Assembly: GCA_040219515.1 (NCBI GenBank)
Contig: JAVJSI010000005.1
Coordinates: 1-64,000, forward strand
Reading direction: 5' to 3'
DNA: 64,000 nt
Source: Acidimicrobiales bacterium
GTDB lineage: Bacteria; Actinomycetota; Acidimicrobiia; Acidimicrobiales; Aldehydirespiratoraceae
The translations under genes and the position numbers were made by a program. Positions 9,009 through 18,907 of this stretch are shown here, piece after piece (within the stretch, counting starts at the first letter, position 1; every line of letters starts with the position of its first letter). A model generated the notes under the pieces. The model did no database searches and was not told where the DNA came from. It saw only the letters and a list, made by a program, of their open reading frames with translations.

Positions 9009-9398
9009 ATGTCACACCCCGTCGTCAGGATGGGTGACATGTTGACCGAACTCGCGGCCACACCCTCGTCGACCGTCGCGGCATCCGTTGCCGCGGCCGA
9101 GGAGATCCGTCGACGCCGATGCGATGCAACGGCGATGGTCGAGCGACTGGCCGGGCGCGCCCACACGGCCGGGCTCGACCATCCGGTGGCGGCTGCTCTC
9201 GCGCTCGCCGCTCGCATGAGTCGTCTCTGCGGGCCCGAGGAGTTCGCGGCCGCGGCCGGCCTGTCGTCGGCGGAGGTGGTGGCGGCCGAGGCCGGAGCGG
9301 TCCCGTTCGGGTCACTGCCGAGGGCCTACGACGCGTTGTTCGCGGCGATGGGCGTCGACCTCCTGAGCCTCGCCGACCTTGCCCGAACCTTGCACTAG
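9009..9398 (+). CDS. Hypothetical protein with a possible XRE-like helix-turn-helix
   Basis: This 129-residue protein is Ala-rich and helical. The C-terminal half reads GPEEFAAAAGLSSAEVVAAEAGAVPF, followed by PRAYDALFAAMGVDL. That has the rhythm of a cro/CI-type helix-turn-helix (a helix, the turn AAGLSSAEV, then a recognition helix and an E-x-G step). The usual polar recognition residues are mostly replaced by Ala/Val, so DNA binding is doubtful. The ATG abuts the preceding stop (TGAATG), suggesting coupling with the DUF4262 gene. An in-frame ATG at 9039 is an alternative start. Confidence 0.5.
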   Translation: MSHPVVRMGDMLTELAATPSSTVAASVAAAEEIRRRRCDATAMVERLAGRAHTAGLDHPVAAALALAARMSRLCGPEEFAAAAGLSSAEVVAAEAGAVPFGSLPRAYDALFAAMGVDLLSLADLARTLH

Positions 9399-9526
9399 CG
9401 GCCGACCCATGGCTACCCGCCGGTCACTTCCGGCCACTTTGCGTGGCGTGACACAGGTGTCTCACCGAACTGTGCAAACTTGCGTTACCGGTCCCGGTTG
9501 GTGGATCGGTCATCGGAGGCTCGGCA

Positions 9527-9682
9527 ATGTTGAGGATCGAAAGGCCGCTGACAGAAAGCCAGGAACGCGAAGAGACCCGCGACGGCGAGGGCGACGGGCT
9601 CCTGCTGCTCGGGCTGCTCGCCGCCTCATGGGTGGTCGCGTTGGGTGTGGGTTGGGTCGTGTGGAGGCTTGCGCCCTTCTGA
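9527..9682 (+). CDS. Small single-pass membrane protein, 51 residues
   Basis: An ATG at 9527 with the ribosome site GGAGG about 8 bases upstream opens a 51-codon frame. The first 24 residues are charged (Glu, Arg, Asp). They are followed by one hydrophobic helix (LLLLGLLAASWVVALGVGWVVW) and a short RLAPF end. This is a classic small membrane protein layout. It sits between the possible regulator gene and the large lipoprotein gene, 62 bases before the latter. Function is unknown. Its Shine-Dalgarno and clean TM segment are the reasons to accept it. Confidence 0.5.
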   Translation: MLRIERPLTESQEREETRDGEGDGLLLLGLLAASWVVALGVGWVVWRLAPF

Positions 9683-9744
9683 ACCGGTCGTTCAGACGGC
9701 GTTCGGGTCGCCCGGCCCGGCGGTTCGTGCGAAGCTCGTCGGCC

Positions 9745-11853
9745 ATGAGACGACGAATGCGATTCCTCCTGGTGAGCGTGGTGGCCGCGAGCCTGATGGC
9801 GACATCGTGCGGCAGTGACGGTGACGACGGTACGGATGCGCCCGAGTCCACGAGCACGGTCGCCGATTCGACCGACGGCGATGTCGAGTCCCCGACGGAT
9901 GGCAATGCCGAGACCTCGGCGGATGGCGAGAGCGCCGCCTTCGAGTTCGCCGGTTCCCTCGACCTCAGCCTCGACCAGGACCCGGGCTGTGAGCTCGTGG
10001 GCAACGAGTGTCTCCTCCCATTCCCGAGCGATGCGCTCACCGTCGACGATCCGACGTCAGTCACCGGTCGCCGGGTGGCGCTCCCCGCCGCGCTGATGCC
10101 CGAGAACAGCGATGGCGTGCTCGTCGACCCCGTCCGACAGAACCGGGCCGACGGTTTCTCGCCGGGCAGTGCCGGACTGGTCCTCGTTCCCGGGGTCGAC
10201 CCGACCGGTTCGCGCCTCGCGCCCATCACCGACATCGCCCGGTCGCTGGCCGACGACTCGGGCAGCATCGTGGTCGACGCCACGACCGGCGATCGCTGGC
10301 CGCACTGGGCCGAGCTCGACGCCAATGCCACCGACCCGCAACGCCAGGGGCTTTTCGTGCGGCCGGCCGAGAACTACACGGAAGGTCACCGGATCGTCAT
10401 CGGACTACGCAATCTGGTCGACGAATCCGGTGCGCCGATCGAGCCGACCGACACGTTCCGGGCCTACCGCGACCGGTTGGAGACCGATGTCGCCGAGGTC
10501 GAGGCCCGCCGCCCGGCCATGGAACGGGTCTTCGCCGATCTGGCCGCGGCCGGCGTGACCCGCGAGGACCTGACGATCGCCTGGGAGTTCACGGTGATCT
10601 CCACCGAGAGCCTCACCGGCCCGCTGGTGCACATGCGTGACGATGCGTTCGGCATTCTCGCTGACACGGCCCCTGCGTTCACCGTCGATGCGGTCACGCG
10701 CAACGACGACGACACCCACACGGTCATCGAGGGCACCTACGAGGTGCCGCTCTATCTCACCGACGACGGGTCGACCGGCAACGGCCTGAACCTCTCGGGT
10801 GATCCCGACCTGCCGGAGGTCAACGGCACGATCTCGTCGGTCTATCGGTGCATGGTCACCGACACGTCCACTGCGGCCGAGCCCGGCGGCGGCGTGATCT
10901 ACGGCCATGGCCTGCTCGGCACCCGCAGCCAGGTCACCTCGGCCGGACCACGGTTGTTGGCCGAGAACTTCAACCACGTCGTCTGCGGCACCGACCTCAT
11001 CGGCATGGCCGCGGAGGACGTGCCCAACGCGGTCGCCGCGCTCGGCGAGCTGTCGACGTTCCCCACCCTCCCCGACCGGCTCCTCCAGGGTCACCTCAAC
11101 ACGCTGTTCCTGGGCCGTCTGATGCGTCACGCCGACGGTTTCGTCGCCCACGAGGCGTTCCACGATGCCGACGGCAACGCGCTCCTCGACACCGCACAGC
11201 TCGCCTACTACGGCATCAGCCAGGGCGGCATCATGGGTCCGGTGTCGACCGCCGTCGCCAACGACTGGGACCGCGGTGTGTTCGGCGTGCCCGGCGTGAA
11301 CTACTCCACGCTGCTGAATCGCAGTATCGATTTCGACACCTACCAGGCGCTGCTCGATCCGGCCTATCCCGACAAGCTCGATCAGGCGTTCCTGCTGCTC
11401 GCCATCCAGATGTTGTGGGATCGCGGTGAGGGCAACGGTTACGTCAACCACTACGGCGAGCCGCTCGAGGGACTCGAGCAAAAGGTCGGTCTGCTCCACG
11501 GTGCGCTCGGTGATCATCAGGTGGCCAACGTCGCCATGGACGTGATGGCCCGGTCCATGGGGGCCTCGGTGGTGTGGCCTGCAGTGGGCGATGGTCGCTC
11601 CAGCGACGTCGAGCCCTTCTGGGGAATCCCCCGGATCGAGGACTACCCGTTCGAGGGGTCGGCGACCGTGATGTGGGACAGCGGCCAGCCCGTGTCGCCG
11701 ACAGAGAACGTGCCGCCACGCGAGGGCACCGACCCTCACGAGGATCCTCGCCGACACGTCGTGGCCGTCGAGCAGATCGACGCGTTCCTGCGAACCGGCA
11801 CCGTCATCGACGTCTGCGGCGGCGAGCCCTGCCTCTCGCCGCAACGTGACTGA
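9745..11853 (+). CDS. Large secreted lipoprotein with alpha/beta-hydrolase nucleophile motif
   Basis: The ATG at 9745 gives a 702-residue protein with an Arg-rich n-region, a hydrophobic core and a lipobox ending ATSC (Cys22). A Ser/Thr/Asp/Glu-rich linker follows (about 23-65). The mature part begins with a Cys-flanked segment reading LPFPSDALTV, resembling the N-terminal domain of VolA-type extracellular lipases. It contains YGHGLLG, an oxyanion-hole-like loop, and the nucleophile elbow GISQGG with Ser492. I infer an outer-surface esterase or lipase. The exact acid and His are not assigned with certainty. The frame extends further upstream, but the signal peptide fixes the start; a second ATG at 9757 is equally possible. 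Confidence 0.7.
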   Translation: MRRRMRFLLVSVVAASLMATSCGSDGDDGTDAPESTSTVADSTDGDVESPTDGNAETSADGESAAFEFAGSLDLSLDQDPGCELVGNECLLPFPSDALTVDDPTSVTGRRVALPAALMPENSDGVLVDPVRQNRADGFSPGSAGLVLVPGVDPTGSRLAPITDIARSLADDSGSIVVDATTGDRWPHWAELDANATDPQRQGLFVRPAENYTEGHRIVIGLRNLVDESGAPIEPTDTFRAYRDRLETDVAEVEARRPAMERVFADLAAAGVTREDLTIAWEFTVISTESLTGPLVHMRDDAFGILADTAPAFTVDAVTRNDDDTHTVIEGTYEVPLYLTDDGSTGNGLNLSGDPDLPEVNGTISSVYRCMVTDTSTAAEPGGGVIYGHGLLGTRSQVTSAGPRLLAENFNHVVCGTDLIGMAAEDVPNAVAALGELSTFPTLPDRLLQGHLNTLFLGRLMRHADGFVAHEAFHDADGNALLDTAQLAYYGISQGGIMGPVSTAVANDWDRGVFGVPGVNYSTLLNRSIDFDTYQALLDPAYPDKLDQAFLLLAIQMLWDRGEGNGYVNHYGEPLEGLEQKVGLLHGALGDHQVANVAMDVMARSMGASVVWPAVGDGRSSDVEPFWGIPRIEDYPFEGSATVMWDSGQPVSPTENVPPREGTDPHEDPRRHVVAVEQIDAFLRTGTVIDVCGGEPCLSPQRD

Positions 11854-11921
11854 GCCCGGCTGAACATCGCATCGTTCGGTCGTGCCCCGAGGGGCGTGGT
11901 CAGACGTGCGAACATGGCCCG

Positions 11922-13271
11922 GTGTTTCGTCGCGTCATCGCCGGCCTGATTCTCGGCCCCGCCCTCCTCATCGGTTCGTTCGCGTGGTGGGGGTTCCTCT
12001 CCCTGCGCACGGTCTTCGACGAGAGTCGGACGCCGACGATCGCCGAGGAACTGCTCGACAACGAGGCCGTGGTCGAGCAGATCGGCGTGAACATCGGCCG
12101 GACGCTCGAGGCGGCCATGCCCCCCTCCGTGCCGCTCACGGACGAACAGGTGGATGCCGGCGTCGAGATCATCCTCACCGATCCTGTTGTGCGTGACCTG
12201 ATCATCGAGTCGCTGGCCACCACCCATCGCGCCTTCCTCGGCCTCGATGACGCACCGAGCACGATCGACCTCGGCCCCGCCCTCGAATCGGCCCGGGAAC
12301 GCATCGGCATCTTCGCCCCGACGGTGGCGGCCGAGATCCCCCCGACGTTCGAGGTGAAGCTGCCCACCGAGAACATCCCCAACGCCTCACCGGTGAAGAC
12401 CTTCCTCGAGCGAGCGGTGCCGGTGCTCGCCGGGGTCTCGCTGGTGATGGTCCTGTTGGCCTTCCTGACCACGAGCGACCGGTCGGCGGTCCTCGGCAAG
12501 GCCGCCCGGTGGGCGATCGGCACCTCCGCGTTCTATCTCGTCGTCGGCCTCGGTCTGCCCTACCTGCTGCGCCGGTTCGCGCCCGACCAGGCCGAGGTGC
12601 TGGCGGCCCTGCTCACCGCGGTACTGCGGGCCGCGCTGGTGCCCTCGATCGTGCTCGGCGGCATCGGGGCGGTGCTGCTGCTGGCATCGATGTTCTGGCC
12701 TGCCGGCGGCCGCCGGCGGACCCGTGAGCCACGCCGGGAGCCGACGCCGGCCGTGGCCGCTCGCCCCGCATCGGCCCCGCCGCCACGCAGGGCCTCTGCG
12801 CCCGCGCCTGCCCCCAGGCCGCGACCCCCGGCGCCGGCGCCCCCGGCCGCCGCGCCGCCACCGGCCGCCGACGCAACGACGGCGATCCCGGCGTCGCCCG
12901 ACGCGCCGCCACTGGCACCACCCCAACCCCAACCCCGACCAGCCCCGCGCCCGGCGGCCCCGCCGCCTTCCGCGGTCGACCCCACGGCCGCGCACCGCCC
13001 GACGCTGCCCACCCGGGCCCGGCCACCAGGCTCCGCAGGACCCGCCGTGCCGCCGGCATCGGCCGGCGACGTCGGTCTGCCCGCATGGACGGGCGACGCC
13101 GACCCGGTCGCCGCCGAGCGGGGCTCGGACGAGGACGAGAAATGGCGCGCACCGTCGTGGGTCGAGGGTCACGGTTGGGTGATGGACCCGCAGGATCCCC
13201 GCCAGCCGCCGAACAACGCCCGCTTCGTCGAGGGTGTCGGCTGGGTCGTTCCCGGGCCGCCACCCGCCTGA
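11922..13271 (+). CDS. Membrane protein with long proline-rich tail
   Basis: This 449-residue protein starts with GTG and has an N-terminal membrane helix, an extracytoplasmic region of about 130 residues, then three more hydrophobic segments (about 165-260). A low-complexity tail of about 140 residues follows, very rich in Pro and Ala. The last 35 residues hold two similar blocks, VEGHGWVMDP and VEGVGWVVPG. I do not recognise the N-terminal domain. The tail could reach across the cell wall or bind partners. Pro-rich GC repeats make alternative frames look open here. Its stop lies 6 bases from the stop of the convergent ligase gene. Confidence 0.65.
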   Translation: MFRRVIAGLILGPALLIGSFAWWGFLSLRTVFDESRTPTIAEELLDNEAVVEQIGVNIGRTLEAAMPPSVPLTDEQVDAGVEIILTDPVVRDLIIESLATTHRAFLGLDDAPSTIDLGPALESARERIGIFAPTVAAEIPPTFEVKLPTENIPNASPVKTFLERAVPVLAGVSLVMVLLAFLTTSDRSAVLGKAARWAIGTSAFYLVVGLGLPYLLRRFAPDQAEVLAALLTAVLRAALVPSIVLGGIGAVLLLASMFWPAGGRRRTREPRREPTPAVAARPASAPPPRRASAPAPAPRPRPPAPAPPAAAPPPAADATTAIPASPDAPPLAPPQPQPRPAPRPAAPPPSAVDPTAAHRPTLPTRARPPGSAGPAVPPASAGDVGLPAWTGDADPVAAERGSDEDEKWRAPSWVEGHGWVMDPQDPRQPPNNARFVEGVGWVVPGPPPA

Positions 13272-13277
13272 CCCCGC

Positions 13278-14810
<1,533 letters not shown>

Positions 14811-14870
14811 GGACAGCCCCCTCGGCTCGATGTGAACCCGGCGCGAACCTAGCGCGACACCCTCCGGGCG

Positions 14871-15488
14871 TCAGTTGGCCGACCGTGGGTCCCGGAGCCC
14901 TCGATCGAAGTGGGGAAGCATCCACTGCACGGCGGGGCCGATGGTCAGCAACCACCAGAGCGTTCCCCAGCCGAACGTGCCGCCGAGGACCACGCCGGCG
15001 GTGAACGCGGCGGCTTCGATCCCGAATCGGGCGGTGCGGATGCTGAGCCCCCGCTCGTTGAGTCCGGTCATCAGACCGTCGCGAGGCCCGGGTCCGAGGT
15101 GGACGCCGAGGTACAGGCCCGAGCCGAGGGCGGTGAGGATCGGACCCGACAGCGTGAGCAGCGCACGGGCAACCGCCGAGTCCGGGGTGTCGACCAGCCA
15201 GATCGTGGTGTCCGTGGCCGGTCCGATGAGGGCGACATTGAGGATGGTTCCGAGCCCGATCGGCACGCGCATGGCGATCGTGGCACCGAGGACGACGACG
15301 CCGGTGACGATCGTGGCCGTGCCGATCGTGAGCGGGGTGTGGTCGGCCAAGCCCTCGTGGAAGACCGTCCATGGCCCCTGCCCGTTGGTGCCCTGCACCA
15401 TGAGCCCGAGTCCGGCCCCGAAGATCAGCAGACCGAGAACGAGCTGGGGTGATCGGCGAAGAGTCGACCCGACCGACCGGCCGGTCAC
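14871..15488 (-). CDS. YczE/YitT-like integral membrane protein
   Basis: This 205-residue protein has about five membrane helices. It carries the family hallmark of a Gly-Pro-Trp turn (NGQGPWTVFHEGLADHTPLTIG) followed by a helix beginning IVTGVVVLG, as in Bacillus YczE-type membrane proteins of unknown role. The GTG start at 15488 overlaps the stop of the upstream nitrilase-type gene (GTGA), so translation is probably coupled. A much longer frame in this phase overlaps the nitrilase gene and is not coding there. Transport is often guessed for this family but is unproven. Confidence 0.75.
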   Translation of the reverse strand: MTGRSVGSTLRRSPQLVLGLLIFGAGLGLMVQGTNGQGPWTVFHEGLADHTPLTIGTATIVTGVVVLGATIAMRVPIGLGTILNVALIGPATDTTIWLVDTPDSAVARALLTLSGPILTALGSGLYLGVHLGPGPRDGLMTGLNERGLSIRTARFGIEAAAFTAGVVLGGTFGWGTLWWLLTIGPAVQWMLPHFDRGLRDPRSAN

Positions 15489-16426
15489 CCGCCTCCGTCG
15501 AGGAGGGCGGCGAACTCGCGTTGCACGAGTTCGGTGACCGGGCGTTGCTGCTCGCGTCGCCACTGCGTCCACGGCAGCCAGTCGTGCCAACGGGCGGCCT
15601 GCTCGAAGTCGATGTCCGCCACGATCAGCTCCTCCTCGGCGCCGGCCGTGGCCAGCGCCTTCCCGAAGCCGGGGAAGTCGGGGCCACCGATGACACTGCC
15701 GCCGGCCCAGGTGGATCCGCCGTGGGTGTTGCCGACCCGATTGCTCGAGGCAGCGAAGACGAGATTCTCCTGGGCCCGCACCAGCGTGGCGTGGGTCAGG
15801 TTCTCGCGAGCATGTGGCAGGTCGGACCGTCCGGTGGGGTTGACCAGCAGGCGGGCGCCCTTGAAGCACAACAGCCGCGACAGCTCGGGGTTGTTGTAGA
15901 AGTCGTAGCAGATCGAGATGCCGATCGGTCCGAGCGCGGTGTCGAACACCGGTAGCTCGGCGCCGGGGGTGAAGCGGTCGGTCTCCAGCGGGATCCCCAG
16001 GTGGAGCTTCCGGTAGGTGCCGATGCGCCCCTCGGGACCGATCAGGTTGGCGCTGTTGTGGATGATCCCCGGCGAGTCGCCCGCTTCCTCGAAGCCGTAG
16101 ATCACGTGAACGCCGAGTTCGGCCGCCACCGCGGCGATCCGCTCGCACGACGGACCATCGGCGCCCTCGGCCTCGGTGAGGTGCCAGCCGCAGGGGGCGT
16201 GGGCATCGGCGCACTCGGCGCAATGGCCCCACGTGTTGATGGCGAGTTCCGGGAACACCACCAGATCGGCACCGAGCGCGACCGCATCGCGGGTGACCGC
16301 GATCAGCTTGTCGACGCTCGCGGCCTTGTCGCGGGGCGGCGTGGAGAAGTTCGCGCACGCGACCGTGATGGTCGTGGGCCAGCGGGGGTCGTTGACGGCG
16401 TGCGCACCCGGCGACATGTCGGACAT
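15485..16426 (-). CDS. Nitrilase-superfamily carbon-nitrogen hydrolase
   Basis: The ATG at 16426 gives a 313-residue protein with the Glu-Lys-Cys triad of the superfamily: Glu60 (VVFPELAINTW), Lys140 (TYRKLHL) and Cys173 (ISICYDFYNNPE). These enzymes hydrolyse amides or nitriles. The CYDFYNNPE sequence and the Cys-rich insert CAECADAHAPCGW (about 69-81) set it apart from the classic aliphatic nitrilases. I cannot name the substrate. It is followed by the overlapping YczE-like gene and is divergent from the S4 protein across 24 bases, so the promoters must overlap the 5' ends. Confidence 0.85.
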   Translation of the reverse strand: MSDMSPGAHAVNDPRWPTTITVACANFSTPPRDKAASVDKLIAVTRDAVALGADLVVFPELAINTWGHCAECADAHAPCGWHLTEAEGADGPSCERIAAVAAELGVHVIYGFEEAGDSPGIIHNSANLIGPEGRIGTYRKLHLGIPLETDRFTPGAELPVFDTALGPIGISICYDFYNNPELSRLLCFKGARLLVNPTGRSDLPHARENLTHATLVRAQENLVFAASSNRVGNTHGGSTWAGGSVIGGPDFPGFGKALATAGAEEELIVADIDFEQAARWHDWLPWTQWRREQQRPVTELVQREFAALLDGGG

Positions 16427-16450
16427 CGGGCCATTCTGCCAGACTCGTGC

Positions 16451-16831
16451 ATGGCCGTTCGCATCGACAAGTGGTTGTGGTCGGTCCGGGCGTTCAAGAC
16501 CCGCACGCAGGCATCGGCCGCCTGCGACGACGGCCACGTCACGGTCAACGACGCGACCGCGAAGCCGGCCACGCGGATCGACGTGGACGACGTGGTCACC
16601 GCCCGCCGGGGCGACCGGACTCTGGTCCTCGTGGTGAAGGAGCTGATCGAGAAGCGTGTCTCCGCCACCCGCGCCGCCGAGTGCTACGAGGACCGTTCGC
16701 CGCCGCCGGTTCCGCGAGATCGTCCGGGCGAAGCCGTCTTCGCCCGTCGCGATCGCGGCGCGGGGCGGCCGACCAAGCGGGATCGTCGGCAGATCGACCG
16801 GTTGCGAGGTCGTTCGTCCCGACCGGACTGA
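16451..16831 (+). CDS. hslR: S4-domain RNA-binding protein, Hsp15-like
   Basis: The ATG at 16451 gives 126 residues with an N-terminal S4 domain: VRIDKWLWSVRAFKTRTQASAACDDGHVTVN, then DDVVTARRG. This is the Hsp15 (HslR) signature. Hsp15 binds stalled 50S subunits carrying peptidyl-tRNA after heat shock and helps recycle them. The C-terminal 45 residues are basic and Arg-rich, as expected for rRNA contacts. The symbol is given by family resemblance. The earlier in-frame region overlaps the nitrilase gene antisense and is excluded. Confidence 0.85.
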   Translation: MAVRIDKWLWSVRAFKTRTQASAACDDGHVTVNDATAKPATRIDVDDVVTARRGDRTLVLVVKELIEKRVSATRAAECYEDRSPPPVPRDRPGEAVFARRDRGAGRPTKRDRRQIDRLRGRSSRPD

Positions 16832-16963
16832 GCCACCGGCCGGAGTTGTCCAGACCTTGTCGCGGGTATCTGACATCGCTCTGGCCGCCGGGCGCGTCGC
16901 AGCTGAACAACAAGTGACGTTCGGATGTGGCGGCCCGCGGTGGCCCGCTGTGATCGGCCGGAC

Positions 16964-18415
16964 TCAGGGGGTGGCGGCGTCGTGGGGCAGGGTGCCCCGG
17001 GCGGCGCGGAGGTAGCCGTAGGGCGTCTCGGCCCGGAAGTTGCTGACCCGACTCGTGTAGACGTCGGCGTACTTCTCGACCTGCCGAGCGAAAAGGCTCT
17101 TGTCGACCCCGGCACGCATCAGCGGACCCCAGGCCTCGTTGCCCTGCTCGGTCGACGCCCGGGCGAGCGGGGCGATGCGCTCGTCGATCTCGGCCACGGC
17201 GGCCGCCGCGGCCTCGACGGCGGCGTCGATCTCGGCATGCGGTTCCTCGGCGACCACCAGGTGACGGCGAGCCATCCGCAGCCGTGAGTGGGACCGCTCG
17301 AGGTCGATCTTCTCGGCCATCATGTCGCGCAACTGGTGGTTCTGGGTGCGGAACTCGTCGGCCGCGTCGACCTCGGCCTCGAGTTCGCGGGCGATGAGTG
17401 CGGTGCGCCACCGGAGGGTGTCCTTCGTGACGTGCACATCGCCGAAGAGATGGTCGCCGACGTAGAGGAACTGTGATGGATCGTGGCCGAGACTCTCCTC
17501 GACCATGTGGGCGTTGCCCCCGTGGTAGACGGTGCCGGATTCGAGCGGTCCGAGGTGGGGTTCGAGCAGGCCCCGCTGCTCGTCGACCACTCGGTAGATC
17601 GGGCCGGCCTCGGCGAAGAACCGGGGTTTCGCAGCGGCGACGATCACGATGTCGAACAGATCCCGCCAGGTCTGCCCTTCGGGCATGAAGCGGTCGAACG
17701 CCCAGGTCATCATGAACTGGGTGTAGTTCCACTCGGAGTTGGTGACGAGCAGGAGTTGCTTGCCCGCGAGGCGCTGATCCCGCAGTGTCGGAACGAGGCC
17801 CGGATCGAGGTCGACGAACCGCTCGGGTTCGGCCACGATCGCGGCCTTGAGCGAGCCGTCGGTGTGCACCGTGCCGAGGGCGAGGTCGATCGCCCGGTAG
17901 AGAACGGCGTAGGACGCGATGCCGGGCAGCGGGGAGCGATCGTGCAACTCGACCAGCTGGCACCACAGCGATGCACGGCTGAGCTCGAACAGCGTGTTCA
18001 TGAACTCGAAGCGATCCTCGCCCAGCTCGACCACGGTGCCGTAGTAGTTGTCGCGCAGCTCCCGGAACGACAGGACGTTGCTGCCGTGCTGGGCCCGCAC
18101 CGCGTAGCCGAAGCGGGTGGACTTCACCAGGTTGCCGAGGTCGAGATCGAAGGTGAGTCCGAGGGTGTAGGCGGTCGGGTCGAAGGTGAGGTCCTCGACC
18201 GGCCAGCCCTGCGCCATGAGCACGCCCCTGGCGTGCTCGAAGGCGGCCCGCTCCCACTCCTCGACGAAGTAGTGGATGAGCGTGTAGTCCATGTCGTAGC
18301 CGATGGCCCGCACGCCGCGGAGGTTGAGCGTGCGGTTGCAGAACACGCCCCGCGACGGTGGCAGGGTGGGTGTCGGATCGTCGGCCGGGTCAGCGCTCAC
18401 AGGGTCAGTGCTCAC
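16964..18415 (-). CDS. HAD-superfamily 5'-nucleotidase, cN-II (IMP/GMP) type
   Basis: The GTG at 18415 gives 483 residues. HAD motif I is YDMDYTLIHY, with Asp41 and Asp43. Motif II is LLLVTNSEWNYT and motif IV is YVGDHLFGDVHVTK. This arrangement is that of the cytosolic purine 5'-nucleotidase family (PF05761), best known from eukaryotes and found in some bacteria, which dephosphorylates IMP/GMP. The C-terminal region is helical with heptad-like Ala/Glu runs. It is the last gene of a leftward string starting at dinB. Substrate preference is inferred from the family. Confidence 0.85.
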   Translation of the reverse strand: MSTDPVSADPADDPTPTLPPSRGVFCNRTLNLRGVRAIGYDMDYTLIHYFVEEWERAAFEHARGVLMAQGWPVEDLTFDPTAYTLGLTFDLDLGNLVKSTRFGYAVRAQHGSNVLSFRELRDNYYGTVVELGEDRFEFMNTLFELSRASLWCQLVELHDRSPLPGIASYAVLYRAIDLALGTVHTDGSLKAAIVAEPERFVDLDPGLVPTLRDQRLAGKQLLLVTNSEWNYTQFMMTWAFDRFMPEGQTWRDLFDIVIVAAAKPRFFAEAGPIYRVVDEQRGLLEPHLGPLESGTVYHGGNAHMVEESLGHDPSQFLYVGDHLFGDVHVTKDTLRWRTALIARELEAEVDAADEFRTQNHQLRDMMAEKIDLERSHSRLRMARRHLVVAEEPHAEIDAAVEAAAAAVAEIDERIAPLARASTEQGNEAWGPLMRAGVDKSLFARQVEKYADVYTSRVSNFRAETPYGYLRAARGTLPHDAATP

Positions 18416-18441
18416 GGCAGCAGTCTCGCACGGGTGGGCGG

Positions 18442-18885
18442 TCAGGAGGCACGGCGGCGCGGTTCGATCGCGTCGACGTAGTCGGCCAGTCTCGCCGCGA
18501 TCTCGATGGGCGCCTCGGGGTCGTCCGGATCGGGCGGGTCCCACACCTCGGAGACGCGTCGCCACGTGGTGTTGCCGAGGAAGGGCCCGGCGTGGGCCTC
18601 CTCGCCGAGGGCCGCCCGCCATGCCGAGGGGGCACCGGTCGTGCCGAAGCCGTCGAGGACGGCCTGGCTCTCGGCCTCTGTCCGGTACTCGGCATGGAAA
18701 CCGATCTCGAGTGCGGCCTCGCCGTCGACCCGGATCAGCTGCGCCTCATAGTGCTCCCGCGGGGCTGCCGGATCGAACCAGACCTTGAGGCCGCGACGGT
18801 GCCAGCTGGACAGGGGTTCACCGAGCTCGTCGTCGACGAAGCTCTCGAACGCATCGAGCACGTGCTCGAAGAACGACCGTTCCAT
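18442..18885 (-). CDS. Hypothetical protein, 147 residues
   Basis: The ATG at 18885 opens MERSFFEHVLDAFESFVDDELGEPLSSWHRRGLKVWFDPAAPREHYEAQLI in an acidic soluble protein with a mixed alpha/beta pattern and no signal peptide. I do not recognise a domain. It lies 26 bases before the 5'-nucleotidase start and 22 bases after the PPOX gene stop, so it is almost certainly co-transcribed with both. The GC-rich, Asp/Glu-rich coding pattern and conserved-looking Trp/Tyr residues support a real gene. A longer upstream frame overlaps the PPOX gene and was not used. Confidence 0.65.
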   Translation of the reverse strand: MERSFFEHVLDAFESFVDDELGEPLSSWHRRGLKVWFDPAAPREHYEAQLIRVDGEAALEIGFHAEYRTEAESQAVLDGFGTTGAPSAWRAALGEEAHAGPFLGNTTWRRVSEVWDPPDPDDPEAPIEIAARLADYVDAIEPRRRAS

Positions 18886-18907
18886 CCTCGGTTCCCGACC
18901 CGCGATC

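Noticed and set aside
10405-11844. A 479-codon minus-strand frame opposite the large lipoprotein
   Set aside because: No start signal or recognised motif; the plus frame has a signal peptide, lipobox and nucleophile motif.
11883-11894. Hairpin GCCCC/GGGGC between the lipoprotein gene and the membrane protein gene
   Set aside because: The stem has only four realistic pairs around a tiny loop and no T-rich flank, so it is not a credible terminator.
16832-16963. GCGGCCCGCGG / GGCCCGC repeats between the Hsp15-like and 5'-nucleotidase genes
   Set aside because: They are direct rather than inverted repeats, so they do not form a convincing terminator hairpin.
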